Position numbers and translations under genes: made by a program. From Stereocaulon alpinum (lineage: Eukaryota; Ascomycota; Lecanoromycetes; Lecanorales; Stereocaulaceae), in assembly GCA_018257865.1 (NCBI GenBank), contig JAEUBA010000001.1:124001-188000 (forward strand): 64,000 bases of DNA, read 5' to 3'. Below, piece after piece: positions 1-10,897 of this stretch; the stretch's first letter is position 1, and each line of letters begins with the position of its first letter. Under the pieces are notes generated by a model that was not told the origin of the DNA, did not search any database, and saw nothing but the letters and a program-made list of their open reading frames with translations.

Positions 1-1720
1 TCTTCCTTGGCTCTTCCATCATGGTGGTGGGCGCAGCTTTACAGGCCTCGTCATACTCCCTGGGTCAATTCATTTCTGGTAGATTAATCACAGGGTATGA
101 GCGCTACCTCTTGGAATTTTGGACAGTGCTGATAGGAGATGCTAGGTTTGGTAATGGCTTGAATACATCGACTGTTCCTACGTGGCAATCCGAATGCAGC
201 AGATCCCATAGGCGTGGACAGCTGGTCATGATTGAGGTATGTTACCTCTGAGGCATCTCTTGGACCTTATAACACAAGGCTGAATTATCAGGGTGCCATG
301 ATCACTGGTGGAGTTTGCTTTAGCTATTGGCTAGACTTCGGCTTCTCCTTCTTAGATCCAGAAACTATCGCCTGGAGATTTCCCCTTGGATTCCAGATGT
401 TCTTCGCGCTGATCATCCTACTCTTCATCCTTGAGCTCCCAGAATCGCCAAGATGGTTGATACTGAAAGGACAAGAGGACGAGGCGCTATCAGTGCTAAG
501 CGCTCTGAGTAACCTTCCAAGCGACGATGTTAGTACAATGAGGGTTTTCGCCCAAATACGACCTGCTGATCGCACTGTAGCCCTATGTGTACGGAGAATT
601 TACTGCTATCAAAGACACAGTGTTGGAAATGTCCAAAGGCAGTTTCCGAGACCTTTTCACAATGGGCGAGGACCGTCATCTTCACCGTACATTACTCGCG
701 TACATGAATCAGGTCTTCCAGCAGATCTCTGGTATCAACCTCATCACCTACTACGCTGCAACTATCTACCAGAACCAAATCGGTCTAGACGGCTTGACAT
801 CTCGCGCCCTTGCAGCAGCCAATGGTACTGGTATGCTTTGACCCACTTCATACTTGGCCCGGTGGTCTTGGTCGTTGACTCATAATCATCATAGAGTATT
901 TCTTGGCATCTTGGATTGCTGTGTTCACCATTGAGAAGTTTGGCAGACGCTCACTGTGAGTGACGGTGCAATCATCACCTTGAACCCTTGCTGAGCTGTG
1001 CAGGATGTTATTTGGATCAGCTGGAATGGTCATTTCGATGGTCATACTTGCTGTTATGGTCTGTAGAAGTCAGAGATCCGTGAGTGAGGGTATAACTAAC
1101 GCGGATCCTAGGATTACCTTGGTGGCAAAGGACCAGGGATCGTAGCTGCACTATTCCTCTTCGTCTTCAACACGTTCTTTGCAGTTGGTTGGCTGGGGAT
1201 GACGTGGCTCTACCCTGCGGAAATCGTTCCTTTGCGTATCAGGGCTCCTGCAAACGCTTTATCGACTTCTGCGAACTGGGTAAGATCCTCTACACATGGA
1301 AACGTCGATGCTAATGATTGTAGGCCTTCAACTTCATGGTCGTCATGATAACACCTATATCTTTCGCTTCAATTCAATACAAGACCTACATAATTTTCGC
1401 AGTCATGTAAGTCATTCTCTACCGAAATCTCTCAACATTCCAGAACATGACTGATATTACATCCCAGCAATGCCGCCATCATCCCAGCCGTCTACTTCTT
1501 CTACCCAGAAACGGCATACCGCTCTCTCGAGGAAATGGACAGCATTTTCCACAAGACTAACAGTTATTTCTCGGTTGTCAAAATTGCGCGAGATGAGCCG
1601 AGGAGGTACGGTAAGAAAGGCGAGTTGCTAATCAATTACGAGGAGACCGAGGAGCATCAGAGGCGAGCGAGTGCGTGGAGCGGTACAGGTGAGAAACCTA
1701 CAGCTGCAGCAATCGAGTAG
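1..1720 (+). CDS. MFS sugar transporter (SP family), 5' end outside window
   Basis: This is a proton-coupled hexose or related sugar carrier of the plasma membrane, cut by the left edge so that roughly the first hundred residues are missing. Family marks are visible: PESPRWLI at the end of transmembrane segment 6, the QQISGIN motif in segment 7, and PETxxRSLEEMD after segment 12. The reading frame is restored by eight short GT-AG introns, for example 95-145 and 237-291, and one beginning near 528. They fall after ITG, MIE, SDD, NGT, RSL, AVM, SANW and FAVI. The C-terminal tail is hydrophilic and ends at 1720. The substrate cannot be read from the sequence; quinate, maltose and hexose carriers all share these motifs. 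Family assignment is secure. Confidence 0.88.
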
Positions 1721-2731
1721 GAGGTACAGTGAGTTGCGAAAAGAGCGGGCGCTACAGCTCTGACGTTGAGATCTCCTTTGTCCTAAACAAGATTTGTACC
1801 CATATGTTGGTCCATAGCTCTTTCTATCCTAGTGTTGAAGCGGCAGATGGAGTACTCCTGACATTCGTAATCTCCTGCGCAACGAAGCTGAAGCGATCAT
1901 CAAGGTTACCATGGTGCTAAATGACATCAACGACTGCTTGCTCGAGTACACAGGATGCATGTAGAAGGGTGAGACTGGTGCGACAGCTAGGATGGTGGCA
2001 TCAATGTTCCTGAACACTGGGTTTGGACTCTTAGATCATTACATTCTTGCTAAGTTTCTAATTGTAGGGCTTCTCAAGGTTCCGGCACGGAAGCCAGAAT
2101 GAGGGCATACCGAGTCTGAGGGATGATTTCATGCAACTTGATGAAGCCTGTTGTTACCCTGCGTCCGTCTCCGAGTTAGACTTCCAACCACTGCAACTAT
2201 CCTCCAGTGGTAGCCAGTCCAAAGAATATTCCAAATCCGTTTGGGACCCGATATGAAACGCGCGCGAAAATGCCCGGCCGATGTCTTGAAGCGCTTTCGC
2301 GCTCACGTTGAGAGTGGGTCGCTTCTTCTGCCGCGTTGGCACCATTAGTGGCAGAGCCTCATGATTCTATCGCGTCAGTTCTTGAGCTCTGAAACAGTGT
2401 CTCAGTCTAAAATCATCGATAGGCAAACCTAGTTCGAAAGCTACTGAGGCAGAATGTCGAAATGGAGATTAAAATTCTCCTCTAGGAGTCTGAAGCCATG
2501 TTTCGAAGATGCGATGACACGGCCGAAGCATGATGCTCGACCTCCTCTTCACGTAAGCGTCAGGGAAGTTGACTGGCATAGCTGATGGAGAATTTGAATA
2601 GAAAGGCACAAGACTTTCGGCATCAATGAACCATCAGTCTCCCTCCAGCTGCCTTTTCAGCCTTGCTCAATCATCTTGGGGGAACTTTCAGCATTTGGCC
2701 CCTTGTTGTGCAATTACAGTCCATAAAAGCA
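1721..2731. other. Intergenic region with a weak coding-like remnant
   Basis: No intact gene is seen. On the plus strand, about 1860-2040 reads as a protein-like stretch (RNEAEAIIKVTMVLNDIND and, after one TAG, ETGATARMVASMFLNTGFG). It is interrupted by an in-frame stop and has no start. It may be the ghost of a decayed gene, but the evidence is slight. Confidence 0.4.
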
Positions 2732-3508
2732 ATGACTTCCTCCATCCTCATCAACATCTTACTCGCCTCCGTCGTACGAGCTGGCTATCTGTCTGCCCGA
2801 AAGTCCTTCGATCCCTACATCGTCTGCCCCGGCAGTCTTCCCAGTGCTGACGTAGGATGGCCAACGAACTACAGCCCCGACAGCTACGGCGGCAGTCTCC
2901 TAAGCCTCTGCTCCGCCGCCAATGGTAATCAGGGTGCCAACGTCGGCTGCATCTGTACAACCAGCGCAGGCGAGCTTCACTGCGATGCCGGCGTCGCCGA
3001 CTCCAATCTCTACAACGCGCCGCCACTGACCACAGAGCAAACGTTCACCGATCTCTGCAAAAGTGGCTGCTATTGCCAATCCCAATCCGACTCTTTACAA
3101 TCGATCGAGTTTAATACAACAGACATAGCTAGCCCCTGGGCGACTCCCCCGGTCAACACGACCGATGGAGGACCGAATCCCTTCGCTAATGTACCAAACC
3201 CTTATAATAATCAATGTGGCAACAGCTGCACCACAAATGCGGATTGCACAGGTGGAACGGACTGTACCTGCAAGGCGCATTCGCAGCAAGTCGTTCCGGG
3301 AGCTGGAGCAGGGGTAGGGACGGTGCAGTATTTGGCGGCTTGTATTATTATGCTGTCGTCGGGGGTTCCTGGTAAGAGGGACGAGGCGTGGCCGTGTCCT
3401 TGCAATGGTACTTATGTTTCGCATGGGTGCTGTGACGCGAAGGATGGATTGGTGTGGGAGAGCTGGGATAGTAAGTTGGGGGAGTTGGCGGATGCTGGCG
3501 AGATGTGA
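2732..3508 (+). CDS. Small secreted cysteine-rich protein
   Basis: This intronless gene encodes 258 residues. The ATG at 2732 is chosen because it begins a classical signal peptide (MTSSILINILLASVVRAG); the frame is open further upstream without such a signal. The mature part has about 18 cysteines, including a cluster of five near the middle (QCGNSC, ADCTGGTDCTC) and CPC and GCC pairs near the C-terminus. Two NTT/NTTD sites could be N-glycosylated. No catalytic domain is recognisable. A secreted structural or host-interaction protein is possible, but that is inference from size, signal peptide and cysteine content only. The gene stands alone, with about 1 kb of empty DNA on each side. Confidence 0.75.
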   Translation: MTSSILINILLASVVRAGYLSARKSFDPYIVCPGSLPSADVGWPTNYSPDSYGGSLLSLCSAANGNQGANVGCICTTSAGELHCDAGVADSNLYNAPPLTTEQTFTDLCKSGCYCQSQSDSLQSIEFNTTDIASPWATPPVNTTDGGPNPFANVPNPYNNQCGNSCTTNADCTGGTDCTCKAHSQQVVPGAGAGVGTVQYLAACIIMLSSGVPGKRDEAWPCPCNGTYVSHGCCDAKDGLVWESWDSKLGELADAGEM

Positions 3509-4598
3509 GCTTGCATTTGGGTAGTCGCTGTACATCAGAATAGTGATGTAATGGATGCAGGATCGCTGCCCATAGAACAATTAATGACCCGAGTTGTCAA
3601 ACCGTCTCCAAATTGTCAAGCGAGCCTTGAAACGCCTCCCCTGGAAACCTCATCCCAACCCGAAATAGACTGAACTCGAGACCTTCGGGGCCACCTTCCA
3701 ATTGCAAGCCGCCCAGCTCTTGGCAGTGGCTGAGGGCGGCCCGGGCGGCTGAGATTCAAAAGGGTTTGAGAATTCAAGGTTCGTGTCGTCGAGGGCTGAC
3801 TCCCCCTAGCCCCAGCGTAGCACTTAGTACTTCAATAAGGCATATAGCCGCGAAACCCGAATTGACGGCTTAAGTTTCTGCTGTAGAGTTGTCAGGGGCA
3901 ACGATAGCTATGTCGTTGTTCACAAACATTCTCGATCACAGTCCCGGATTGCTGATCTACTGGGATCTGAGGGTGTAAGAGTAATGTTTATACGGGCGGG
4001 CAAGCATCTTAAATTTGGTGGGCAACCCCACAATTTGCTAAAGCTGCGAGCCTACAATAGTACTACTTCCTCTTCAACTCTTCACAATCTTAACAAGCCT
4101 TGTATAAACGAACTTAAACTCATGGGAACGAAATCATTGACTCCTGGGTATGATTAGTACTGTTCGTTTAAGGTTAGTATGGGTTATATGATGAGGTGGT
4201 GCGTGCGTTGGTCGTTCACCTCTGAGGTCCGGATTCGGCATCTACATTCCTCAACTAGGTACTATGTCGACTTTGGTGCATCCTGCGTAGGAAGAACCAT
4301 CAACCGCCGAATGAGGATCACAAAGGATACATTACGTCTCGCGTGAAACGAGAATCTCTATTCTTTTGTTCGTACCCTACCCTCGTGACATTCTCATACG
4401 CTGGCTTTCAGCTTCGGTACTATTTTGGTTTTCCATAATTTTGCCTTTGTCTTTGTACGCTTTTGTATGATGCTAAACGCATCCGGCCTCGAATGCTCCG
4501 GACAATGGCCTCTGAGCGTAATGAGGCGCGGGTCTCCCTCATTATGTCCCTGAAGTTCCCTAGAAATTTCAAGCGTTATCTTCATCACAAGACACGAA
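3509..4598. other. Intergenic region, no gene seen
   Basis: About 1.1 kb without a convincing gene. It contains several stop-dense AT-richer patches and a short stretch near 3584-3600 (CCCGAGTTGTCAA) that resembles the inner right end of the MITE at 6994-7131. The match is too short to call a second copy. Confidence 0.5.
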
Positions 4599-6681
4599 AT
4601 GACAGGGCGAAGGCAGCCGAGTCGGTCCAGAGGGCAGGCTCGTCCACGGAGAGGTACAAACAGCCATCAAGCATTGAGACAACAAATCACATCCAACCCA
4701 GGCTATGCACAGCAGGTCGAGGAAGCTATCGAGACCAGCAGAGAAAGGGCAGACCGGCTTCGCTCATTGGAAGCCGACAAGGAGATTGAAAAACTCCTTG
4801 GCCCAGTCCCAACCTCGCCGTACGATCCATCCAATCTGCCTCGTAATTTAAAGGATGAGGTTGCAGAGCTGCCGGAGGGCTACAAGAGAAGCATCCTCCA
4901 AGCTCATCGAGAGGGCGTATTATCGGAGCCGTTAGCAAGATATTATCTCGACATACATCATGCGGATTCAGATCGAGTTCCGGGACAAGGCGGTCGGGCA
5001 TCATTGCTGAAAGCGATTCTCTTGATGGATCCGCATATGCTTAGAGTGTCTGGGTGGAGAGCAGTACGTGTATTAGGGGGCGGTGGCTTTGGTGATGTGA
5101 TTCTATGGGAAAAGAAGCGGGCGAACGGTCTACATGTAAGTGATCAACGAAAGTCTTAAAGGCTGACGCGCTAACACAAGAACAGTCCCTGAGAATGGCT
5201 GTGAAAGACAGCAAGATCCTCGATCACTGGATAGACTACAACCATGAAGCTCATCTAACTCGGAGACTAATCGATCGAGGATGTCGGAACGTGATTAACG
5301 TGAGAATCTTTGGGACTCCCACCCTCAGTTTTAAACGAAGAAAGGCTCCTGACAATTACGATAGGTAGTTGAGTGGGCATATATACCTGCTACAGAAGCA
5401 AGGAACAGTGATGGCACCATAGAATTCCAAGAGCAAAGACACAGAACCTGTTATGAGTACGCTGAACATGCAGACCTGGGCCGTCTCCAGGATTGGTATC
5501 AAATTCATGGGTGAGTCCAGCAATTGCTTGTTGGAGGATGAAACAAGGAATTTCCAAACTAACTACGATCAGACTCATCTTTCCAGAAGCATTCTTGTGG
5601 TATGTGTTCTATAGCCTCGCGAATGCTTTATGCTATTGTTCCCGTGGAGGGAATGATCCGCGCCCCGATTTCGCGTGGGATCCGATAGGGCATTACGACA
5701 TCAAACAGGACAACATTTTCCTTGGTATCGCAGACCAAGAACAACATCGACTGTATCCTTGTGTCAAATTGGGTGACTTTGGCTGTGCATGGACTGTAGG
5801 TCCAGGAGTGCCCGAAGTTCGGCACTACAAGTCTAAAACCGCGGCAGGAACCGAAGGGTAAGTACCTACATGCCAAAACCATAGTTGGGATAGTATACTA
5901 ATACATGTGAAGTTACGTGGCACCAGTAAGTATAAACGTGTCATAGTTTATCACTAAGCTTACCATCAATGTCAAACAGGAAGTATTAAACCGAGCCCCT
6001 GAACAAGAGGGACGTAGACGCACGTCGGACGAGCTGCTTGGTCCTCAGTCGGACATCTATTCCGTCGGAAGGACATTCCTCCACATACATGACAAGCTCC
6101 TCCATAGCCACATACCCAGGCCTACGGCCTACAATGACAGGATGAATGAGAGGCAGTATAGGATTGAGGCGAAGAAGAAGGCAGCCGTTATGATATACTC
6201 TGCAGACCTCAACAGAGCTGTGAACTATTGCGTCGAAAACAAGCCTAAAGACCGTCCGGAGGCGTATAACCTCTACCAAGTTACGAAGGAATACATGGAA
6301 CGATGGCGTACGGTCGCCGAAGTCGAAGCAGCAACCGCAGTTAGAAACGGGCTGCCTCCACAGATCTTCCCCAGCAGCGTGCTCTACACCACCGCAGATC
6401 AGGAGCGCTTCGAGACTGACCCTTACTTCGCGCAATTGTATAGGCAGCAAAACCTTGCACGAGTGTGGGAGATTTTCCCACCTACAGCCGCCCCGCAGAG
6501 CAATACTTATGTGCCAGCTATGTCTGATGATTTAGGAGATGATAGCAGGGGTATCGGTCGGACACCGAAGAGGGAGGAGCGCAAGAACCGGATCGATACG
6601 CAGGGGAAACCGAAGAAGAATTTTGGGTTCGCGGGAGTTATGAAGAAGATTGCCACAGCTTGGACAGGCGGTAGGCGGTAG
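4599..6681 (+). CDS. Protein kinase-like protein (atypical HYD catalytic loop)
   Basis: A 598-residue protein is assembled from six exons: 4599-5135, 5186-5299, 5365-5510, 5573-5857, 5913-5925 and 5980-6681. Phases agree throughout. The kinase core is visible in order: a glycine loop (LGGGGFGDV), the ATP-anchoring lysine in MAVKDS, a catalytic loop HYDIKQDN, the metal site DFG, and the activation-segment end YVAPE. The catalytic loop has Tyr where most kinases have Arg (HRD), so it is a non-RD kinase; the catalytic Asp, Lys and Asn are present, so activity is plausible. About 180 residues precede the glycine loop, and a basic Lys/Arg-rich tail ends the protein. Substrate and pathway are unknown. 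Confidence 0.85.
5913..5925 (+). other. 13-nt microexon in kinase activation segment
   Basis: The exon TTACGTGGCACCA lies between introns 5858-5912 and 5926-5979. It supplies the Y-V-A-P of the kinase APE motif; without it the frame is lost. Both flanking introns have GTAAGT donors and AG acceptors. Confidence 0.8.
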
Positions 6682-6993
6682 GAGGTACTAGACCAGGCGT
6701 TGTTGTCTCATCTTGCTTTCTGTTCCTCTTAATGTACTGCAGAAGTAACCTTTCGTATAACCTATTAGTTTAAATTGACCGGTTGAGGATAAGGCAAGCT
6801 CTTCAAGGCCGATTTAGTTGGTGGTAAATCTAGCAACAACAGCACTGACATCAAAGGCACCAATCGGCAAGAGCCCTGAAAGTTGGAGCAAGGTTTTCTG
6901 AACTTGGGATTCGGCAGTCGTTGAGAAGTGGCGAAAGTCAATGCTTGATTAACCATTCATAATTTCAATCAGAGAAGCATTGTACTTACTGTA
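6682..6993. other. Intergenic region left of the MITE
   Basis: This is the 3' flank of the kinase gene. No gene is seen. Confidence 0.5.
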
Positions 6994-7131
6994 GGCCGAG
7001 TTTTCCGGGGTGCTCCCAGCCGGGCGGTCATGAGCCTTGAAACGGCTCGTCTGGGGAGTCTGAGTGCCCCTGGAGTAGACTAATGCTGCACAATTATCCC
7101 CAGGGCGGTTGACAACTCGGGAAAACCGGCC
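6994..7131. mobile_element. MITE-like element with TIRs and TA duplication
   Basis: The 138-bp segment starts with GGCCGAGTTTTCC and ends with the complement of GGCCGGTTTTCC. It is flanked on both sides by TA (6992-6993 and 7132-7133), the target-site duplication of Tc1/mariner-type transposons. It has no coding capacity. The inner sequence is GC-richer than its flanks. This looks like a non-autonomous element that depends on a transposase elsewhere. Confidence 0.65.
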
Positions 7132-7756
7132 TAAGTAAAGCTTAAGGTAAACTTGAATATCGACCCACAGCCAAGATCTCCAAGACATAAAGAGTCCCTC
7201 ACTTCCCACATAGTGCTTGACCACAATTCTACTGAGCTCGATTACAGCGCCTTCATAAGATCTTTCCGCTGTTGGCTCTTTCGGCACGAGGAAGAGCTTC
7301 GGACACTGCCCGCAACCCAGTGTACAGGATAAGACACAGACAAGGATCAGACATGATGGATCAGCAGACGAAGGGTTGCACAATGTGGCAGAGCCAACTG
7401 TGTGGATACATAGCCATGACCCAGAAAGACTTGAAAGAGCAATATTTGCGAGAGGGGGTGCCCTGAGCTTTGTGATTGACGGCGGAAGTCAGATCCGAAG
7501 CAGGATCCCGATGATGCAGTTGTCTTGAATGCCACCAATGCAACCATGCGAATTTCCATGCGGCACGCGACAGTCTATACTCAAAACGACAATGACATTC
7601 ACCACTATCTTCCTATGTGGCTTGCCTCGTTGCTTTTCGATCGCTGGACATGCCCCCCCCAATCTGCAGGCCCCCATGCCTTCGTTCGGCCCTCCAAAAT
7701 AGCATACACCTACCAACGTCGCCCTTACACGTCAAAAAAGCTCCAGGAAGTCCAAT
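7132..7756. other. Upstream region of the MFS transporter gene
   Basis: About 600 bp with small overlapping open frames on both strands and no convincing gene. It presumably holds the promoter of the transporter that starts at 7757. Confidence 0.45.
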
Positions 7757-9358
7757 ATGGCGGATTTTGCAAGTAGGGACAGCGCGATGGAGAAGGCAGC
7801 CGATGATGGTTCCCCAAATCGAGAAATCGACAGCAACGAGGAGAAGAACATTAGGGAGGATGGCAAAGTCGAGCTCACAGAGGAGGATTGTTACGAGAAA
7901 CTCGGCTTCTCATACCCTACCTGGAAGAAATGGATGATACTCTCTGTTATATTCGCAGTTCAAGTCTCAATGAACTTCAACACCAGTATCTATTCCAATG
8001 CCGTCAAGCCTCTCACCGTGGCATTCAAGATATCTGGACAAGCAGCACGAGTTGGCCAGTGTGTCTTCTTGATTACTTATGCTTTCGGATGCGAGCTGTG
8101 GGCCCCTTGGAGTGAAGATCTCGGTCGCTGGCCCATTCTACAGCTTTCGCTCCTCTTAGTCAATCTCTGGCAGATACCCTGCGCTTTGGCACCCAACTAC
8201 AGCACTATCATCGCCTTCCGGTTTCTTGGCGGTCTCTCGTCGGCTGGCGGTTCGGTGACATTGGGAATGGTCGCCGACATGTGGGAGGCTGACAATCAGC
8301 AATATGCGGTCGCCTTCATTGTGCTCTCTTCTGTTGGTGGCTCAGCCATTGGTCCTCTTGTCGGGGCCTTCGTGGAGCGTTGGCTGAGCTGGCACTGGAA
8401 CTTCTGGGTACAACTCATCTTTGGTGCTGTCGTTCAAATTGCCCACTTCTTCCTCGTCCCAGAAACGAGAGCCACAATCATTGTCGATCGAGAAGCTAAG
8501 AAGAGGCGCAAGGCTGGCGAAGCTAACATATACGGACCTAATGAACTCAAAGAGAACCGCTTTGAATTCAAGAAGATCCTGGTTATCTGGGCTCGTCCCT
8601 TCGAGATGTTCATACGGGAGCCGATCGTGCTGTGCCTGTCACTGCTTTCTGGCTTCTCCGACGCCCTTATCTTCACCTTCCTGGAATCGTATCAACCCGT
8701 CTACGAGCAATGGGGCTTCGGTACTACGGCCCTAGGCCTCGCCTTCATTCCGATCATCATTGGCTACTTCATCTCCTATTTCTCCTTCTTCCCCTTCATC
8801 CATCGACACCGTGAGATACGTCGAAAAGACCCTGACGCCCTCCAACCTGAAGCTCGCCTCTACTGGCTTCTATTTCTCGCACCACTGGAGTTTATAGGAT
8901 TGCTTGGATTCGCTTGGACGACGCTGGGACCAGCGTACCATGTACACTGGATCGCGCCTATGATCTTCTCTATGCTAGTAGGCATTGCTAACTACGCAAT
9001 CTACATGGCAACAATCGATTACATGATCGCATCTTACGGCCCATACTCTGCTTCCGCAACAGGTGGCAACGGCTTCTCTCGCGACTTCCTCGCTGGCATA
9101 GCAGCTATGTATTCGACGCCCTTTTACACGGATGTTGGAAATGGACATGCAAAATACAAGCTCGAGTGGCCTAGCACCATTCTGGCCGTCTTGGCCATCT
9201 TTGTGATTGTTCCTATCTACGTCTTTTACTGGAAAGGGCCTATTGTCAGGGAGAAGAGCAAGTTCGCGCAGACACTGGCGAGTGATCGGAAGAAAGGTGG
9301 AAGAGGCGATGCGGTGGGTGCCAAGGCTCAGGCTGGGCATATGGAGGAGGGCCCTTAA
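7757..9358 (+). CDS. MFS transporter, DHA1 multidrug/polyamine type
   Basis: A single-exon gene of 533 residues. A hydrophilic acidic N-terminus of about 60 residues (ending near LGFSYPTWKKW) leads into twelve hydrophobic segments. The pattern of EDLGRWPI after segment 2, the RFLGGLSSAGGSVTLG signature in segment 4 and the VPETRATIIVDREAKKRRK loop after segment 6 are characteristic of fungal DHA1 carriers such as the TPO/FLU group. Such proteins export drugs, polyamines or metabolites by proton antiport at the plasma membrane. The C-terminal tail is basic and glycine-rich. The absence of introns contrasts with the intron-rich sugar transporter at the left edge. The substrate is not determined. 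The family call is firm. Confidence 0.88.
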   Translation: MADFASRDSAMEKAADDGSPNREIDSNEEKNIREDGKVELTEEDCYEKLGFSYPTWKKWMILSVIFAVQVSMNFNTSIYSNAVKPLTVAFKISGQAARVGQCVFLITYAFGCELWAPWSEDLGRWPILQLSLLLVNLWQIPCALAPNYSTIIAFRFLGGLSSAGGSVTLGMVADMWEADNQQYAVAFIVLSSVGGSAIGPLVGAFVERWLSWHWNFWVQLIFGAVVQIAHFFLVPETRATIIVDREAKKRRKAGEANIYGPNELKENRFEFKKILVIWARPFEMFIREPIVLCLSLLSGFSDALIFTFLESYQPVYEQWGFGTTALGLAFIPIIIGYFISYFSFFPFIHRHREIRRKDPDALQPEARLYWLLFLAPLEFIGLLGFAWTTLGPAYHVHWIAPMIFSMLVGIANYAIYMATIDYMIASYGPYSASATGGNGFSRDFLAGIAAMYSTPFYTDVGNGHAKYKLEWPSTILAVLAIFVIVPIYVFYWKGPIVREKSKFAQTLASDRKKGGRGDAVGAKAQAGHMEEGP

Positions 9359-9811
9359 GCTTGGACGGTTTGTACAGTAGGTAGAGGCATCCGTTTGGGC
9401 TCCGATGCCTCGATTGTATTCGTGGCTATTCCCTACATGGCGTCAGTGGCGGCTGTCGTCGATTGATTCCATCGGGCAGCCTTCTCCTCGCGCAGCGATC
9501 ATTATGTCTCACAACATCTGTCGAAACACAGCCTGTCTCTACCACCACCCACCGTGTAACAATTTCAATTGCAGCCTGTGTACAATAAAGAAGCCTCAAG
9601 TGCAGGCACTAGCTCGAGCAACAACTTATGTCTAAACAGTCTCATCATCCCCAACACCGTCTATAATCTCCTATCCATCTAATACCTCTCATCCAAACAG
9701 AAGCTCCAATCTCCCAGCTTAGATCCTTCAGTATCCCCCAGAAAGCTGCGTCGACTCTCTCCATGTGCAAGGACATCCGCGCCCTCCCTCATCACAAGAC
9801 TCCTCTCCCCC
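9359..9811. other. Convergent intergenic region
   Basis: This is the shared 3' flank of the MFS transporter (plus) and the membrane-protein gene (minus). It is C- and T-rich on the plus strand, and I see no gene. Confidence 0.5.
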
Positions 9812-10897
9812 TCAAAAAACAGCGATCCCCCCCCTCCTCTCCCCCAACTCAAACACCTCCCTCCCCCTCCCGATCCTCGACAACCGCTCAAAATACACCG
9901 GCACCGGCGGCGCGCGAACCGGCAATTCAGAAAGCCTAGCAATGTCTATCCTAGCCTCATCTTTAGCGGCAACTTCTGAAGGTATCTCGCCACTTATCGA
10001 GCTACTGTTATGCGTAGAAGGAGGAGCAGTGGGTACGGCGTAGCTTGTATGAGATGGAAGTGGGTCCGTAGGCTGCACAGGATGCGGAGATGGAATTTGA
10101 TTTTGAAGGGAGGGGAAAGGGAAAGTGTTTGTGTGTGTGTTTTCGGGTAGTGGGTGGGATTGGGATTGGGCAAGGACGGTATTGATGGTTCGTTGGTGTA
10201 GGAGTTGGTGGTTGTTCGGGGTGCTGTGACGATGGCGGTGGATGTGGTGGTGGAAAATGATACTTGCGTAAACTAGCGTGGCGACGAATGAGAAGCTGCG
10301 ATTCGGAAGAGCGAATAGGTCAGCCATTCCTGTTTGAAGAGGGGATGTAGGGGAGTTGAAGCTGGGTGGGTAATAAGGAGGAATAGAATAGGGCGTCGTC
10401 GACGTGCACGAGGCCTGTGTGTATTGCGACGCCTGATATATACGCAGCCACAACGGCTTTATACTCTGCGTACGAAAAGTTTCCATCGCTTGCATTCATA
10501 GCCGCCACTGCATCTTTCACACCGCGGATTGCTATAACTACCGCCTTGACCATCATGCCGAGCCAGAGCGCGGTTTGGACGGATTGAAAGATGAGGTAGG
10601 TTAGTGGGTGGAGTTTGCGGCAAGCGAAGAGTATGATCTCTGCGATTCCTAATGTGAGTCCGAGGAAGCAGAAGATTAGGTAGATGAGGTATGTACTGTG
10701 ATGTTGTGTTAGTGGGTTGGTGGGTAGGGGGTGTGATGGGGGTTGTACATTGCGTATACTGAAGTGTACTCTTGGGAGGCTTCGACGAGACAGTAGTGTA
10801 CGGAGAAAAAGAGCATGAGTGCGGTGTGGATCAGCCAGGAGGGAATCAGGATGCGCTTTTTGAAGGGGGACATACGTCTTTGCGTGGTTGATGCCAT
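9812..10897 (-). CDS. Four-helix membrane protein, copy A (unknown function)
   Basis: A 294-residue protein is assembled from exons 10749-10897, 10444-10695 and 9812-10295. Four hydrophobic segments are visible: one after the basic start (KKRILIPSW), then two around IFCFLGLTLGIAEIILF and TYLIFQSVQTALWLGM, and one around FVATLVYASIIFHHH. A serine-, proline- and histidine-rich cytosolic-type tail of about 120 residues follows. The layout resembles MARVEL-type small membrane proteins, but I cannot name the family. It is a clear paralogue of the gene at 34368-35273: both have introns in phase 2 at equivalent places, after segment 1 and just before the (L)xYASII segment. Intron 1 uses the donor GTACAA; intron 2 is 148 nt. 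Confidence 0.7.

Noticed and set aside
3584..3760. Second copy of the 6994-7131 MITE
   Set aside because: Only about 16 bases match one inner end, with no inverted partner and no TA flanks.
7757..9358. Core of a secondary-metabolite cluster with the MFS transporter and aldo-keto reductases
   Set aside because: The reductases are 18 and 52 kb away, and no polyketide synthase, peptide synthetase, terpene cyclase or pathway regulator is present.
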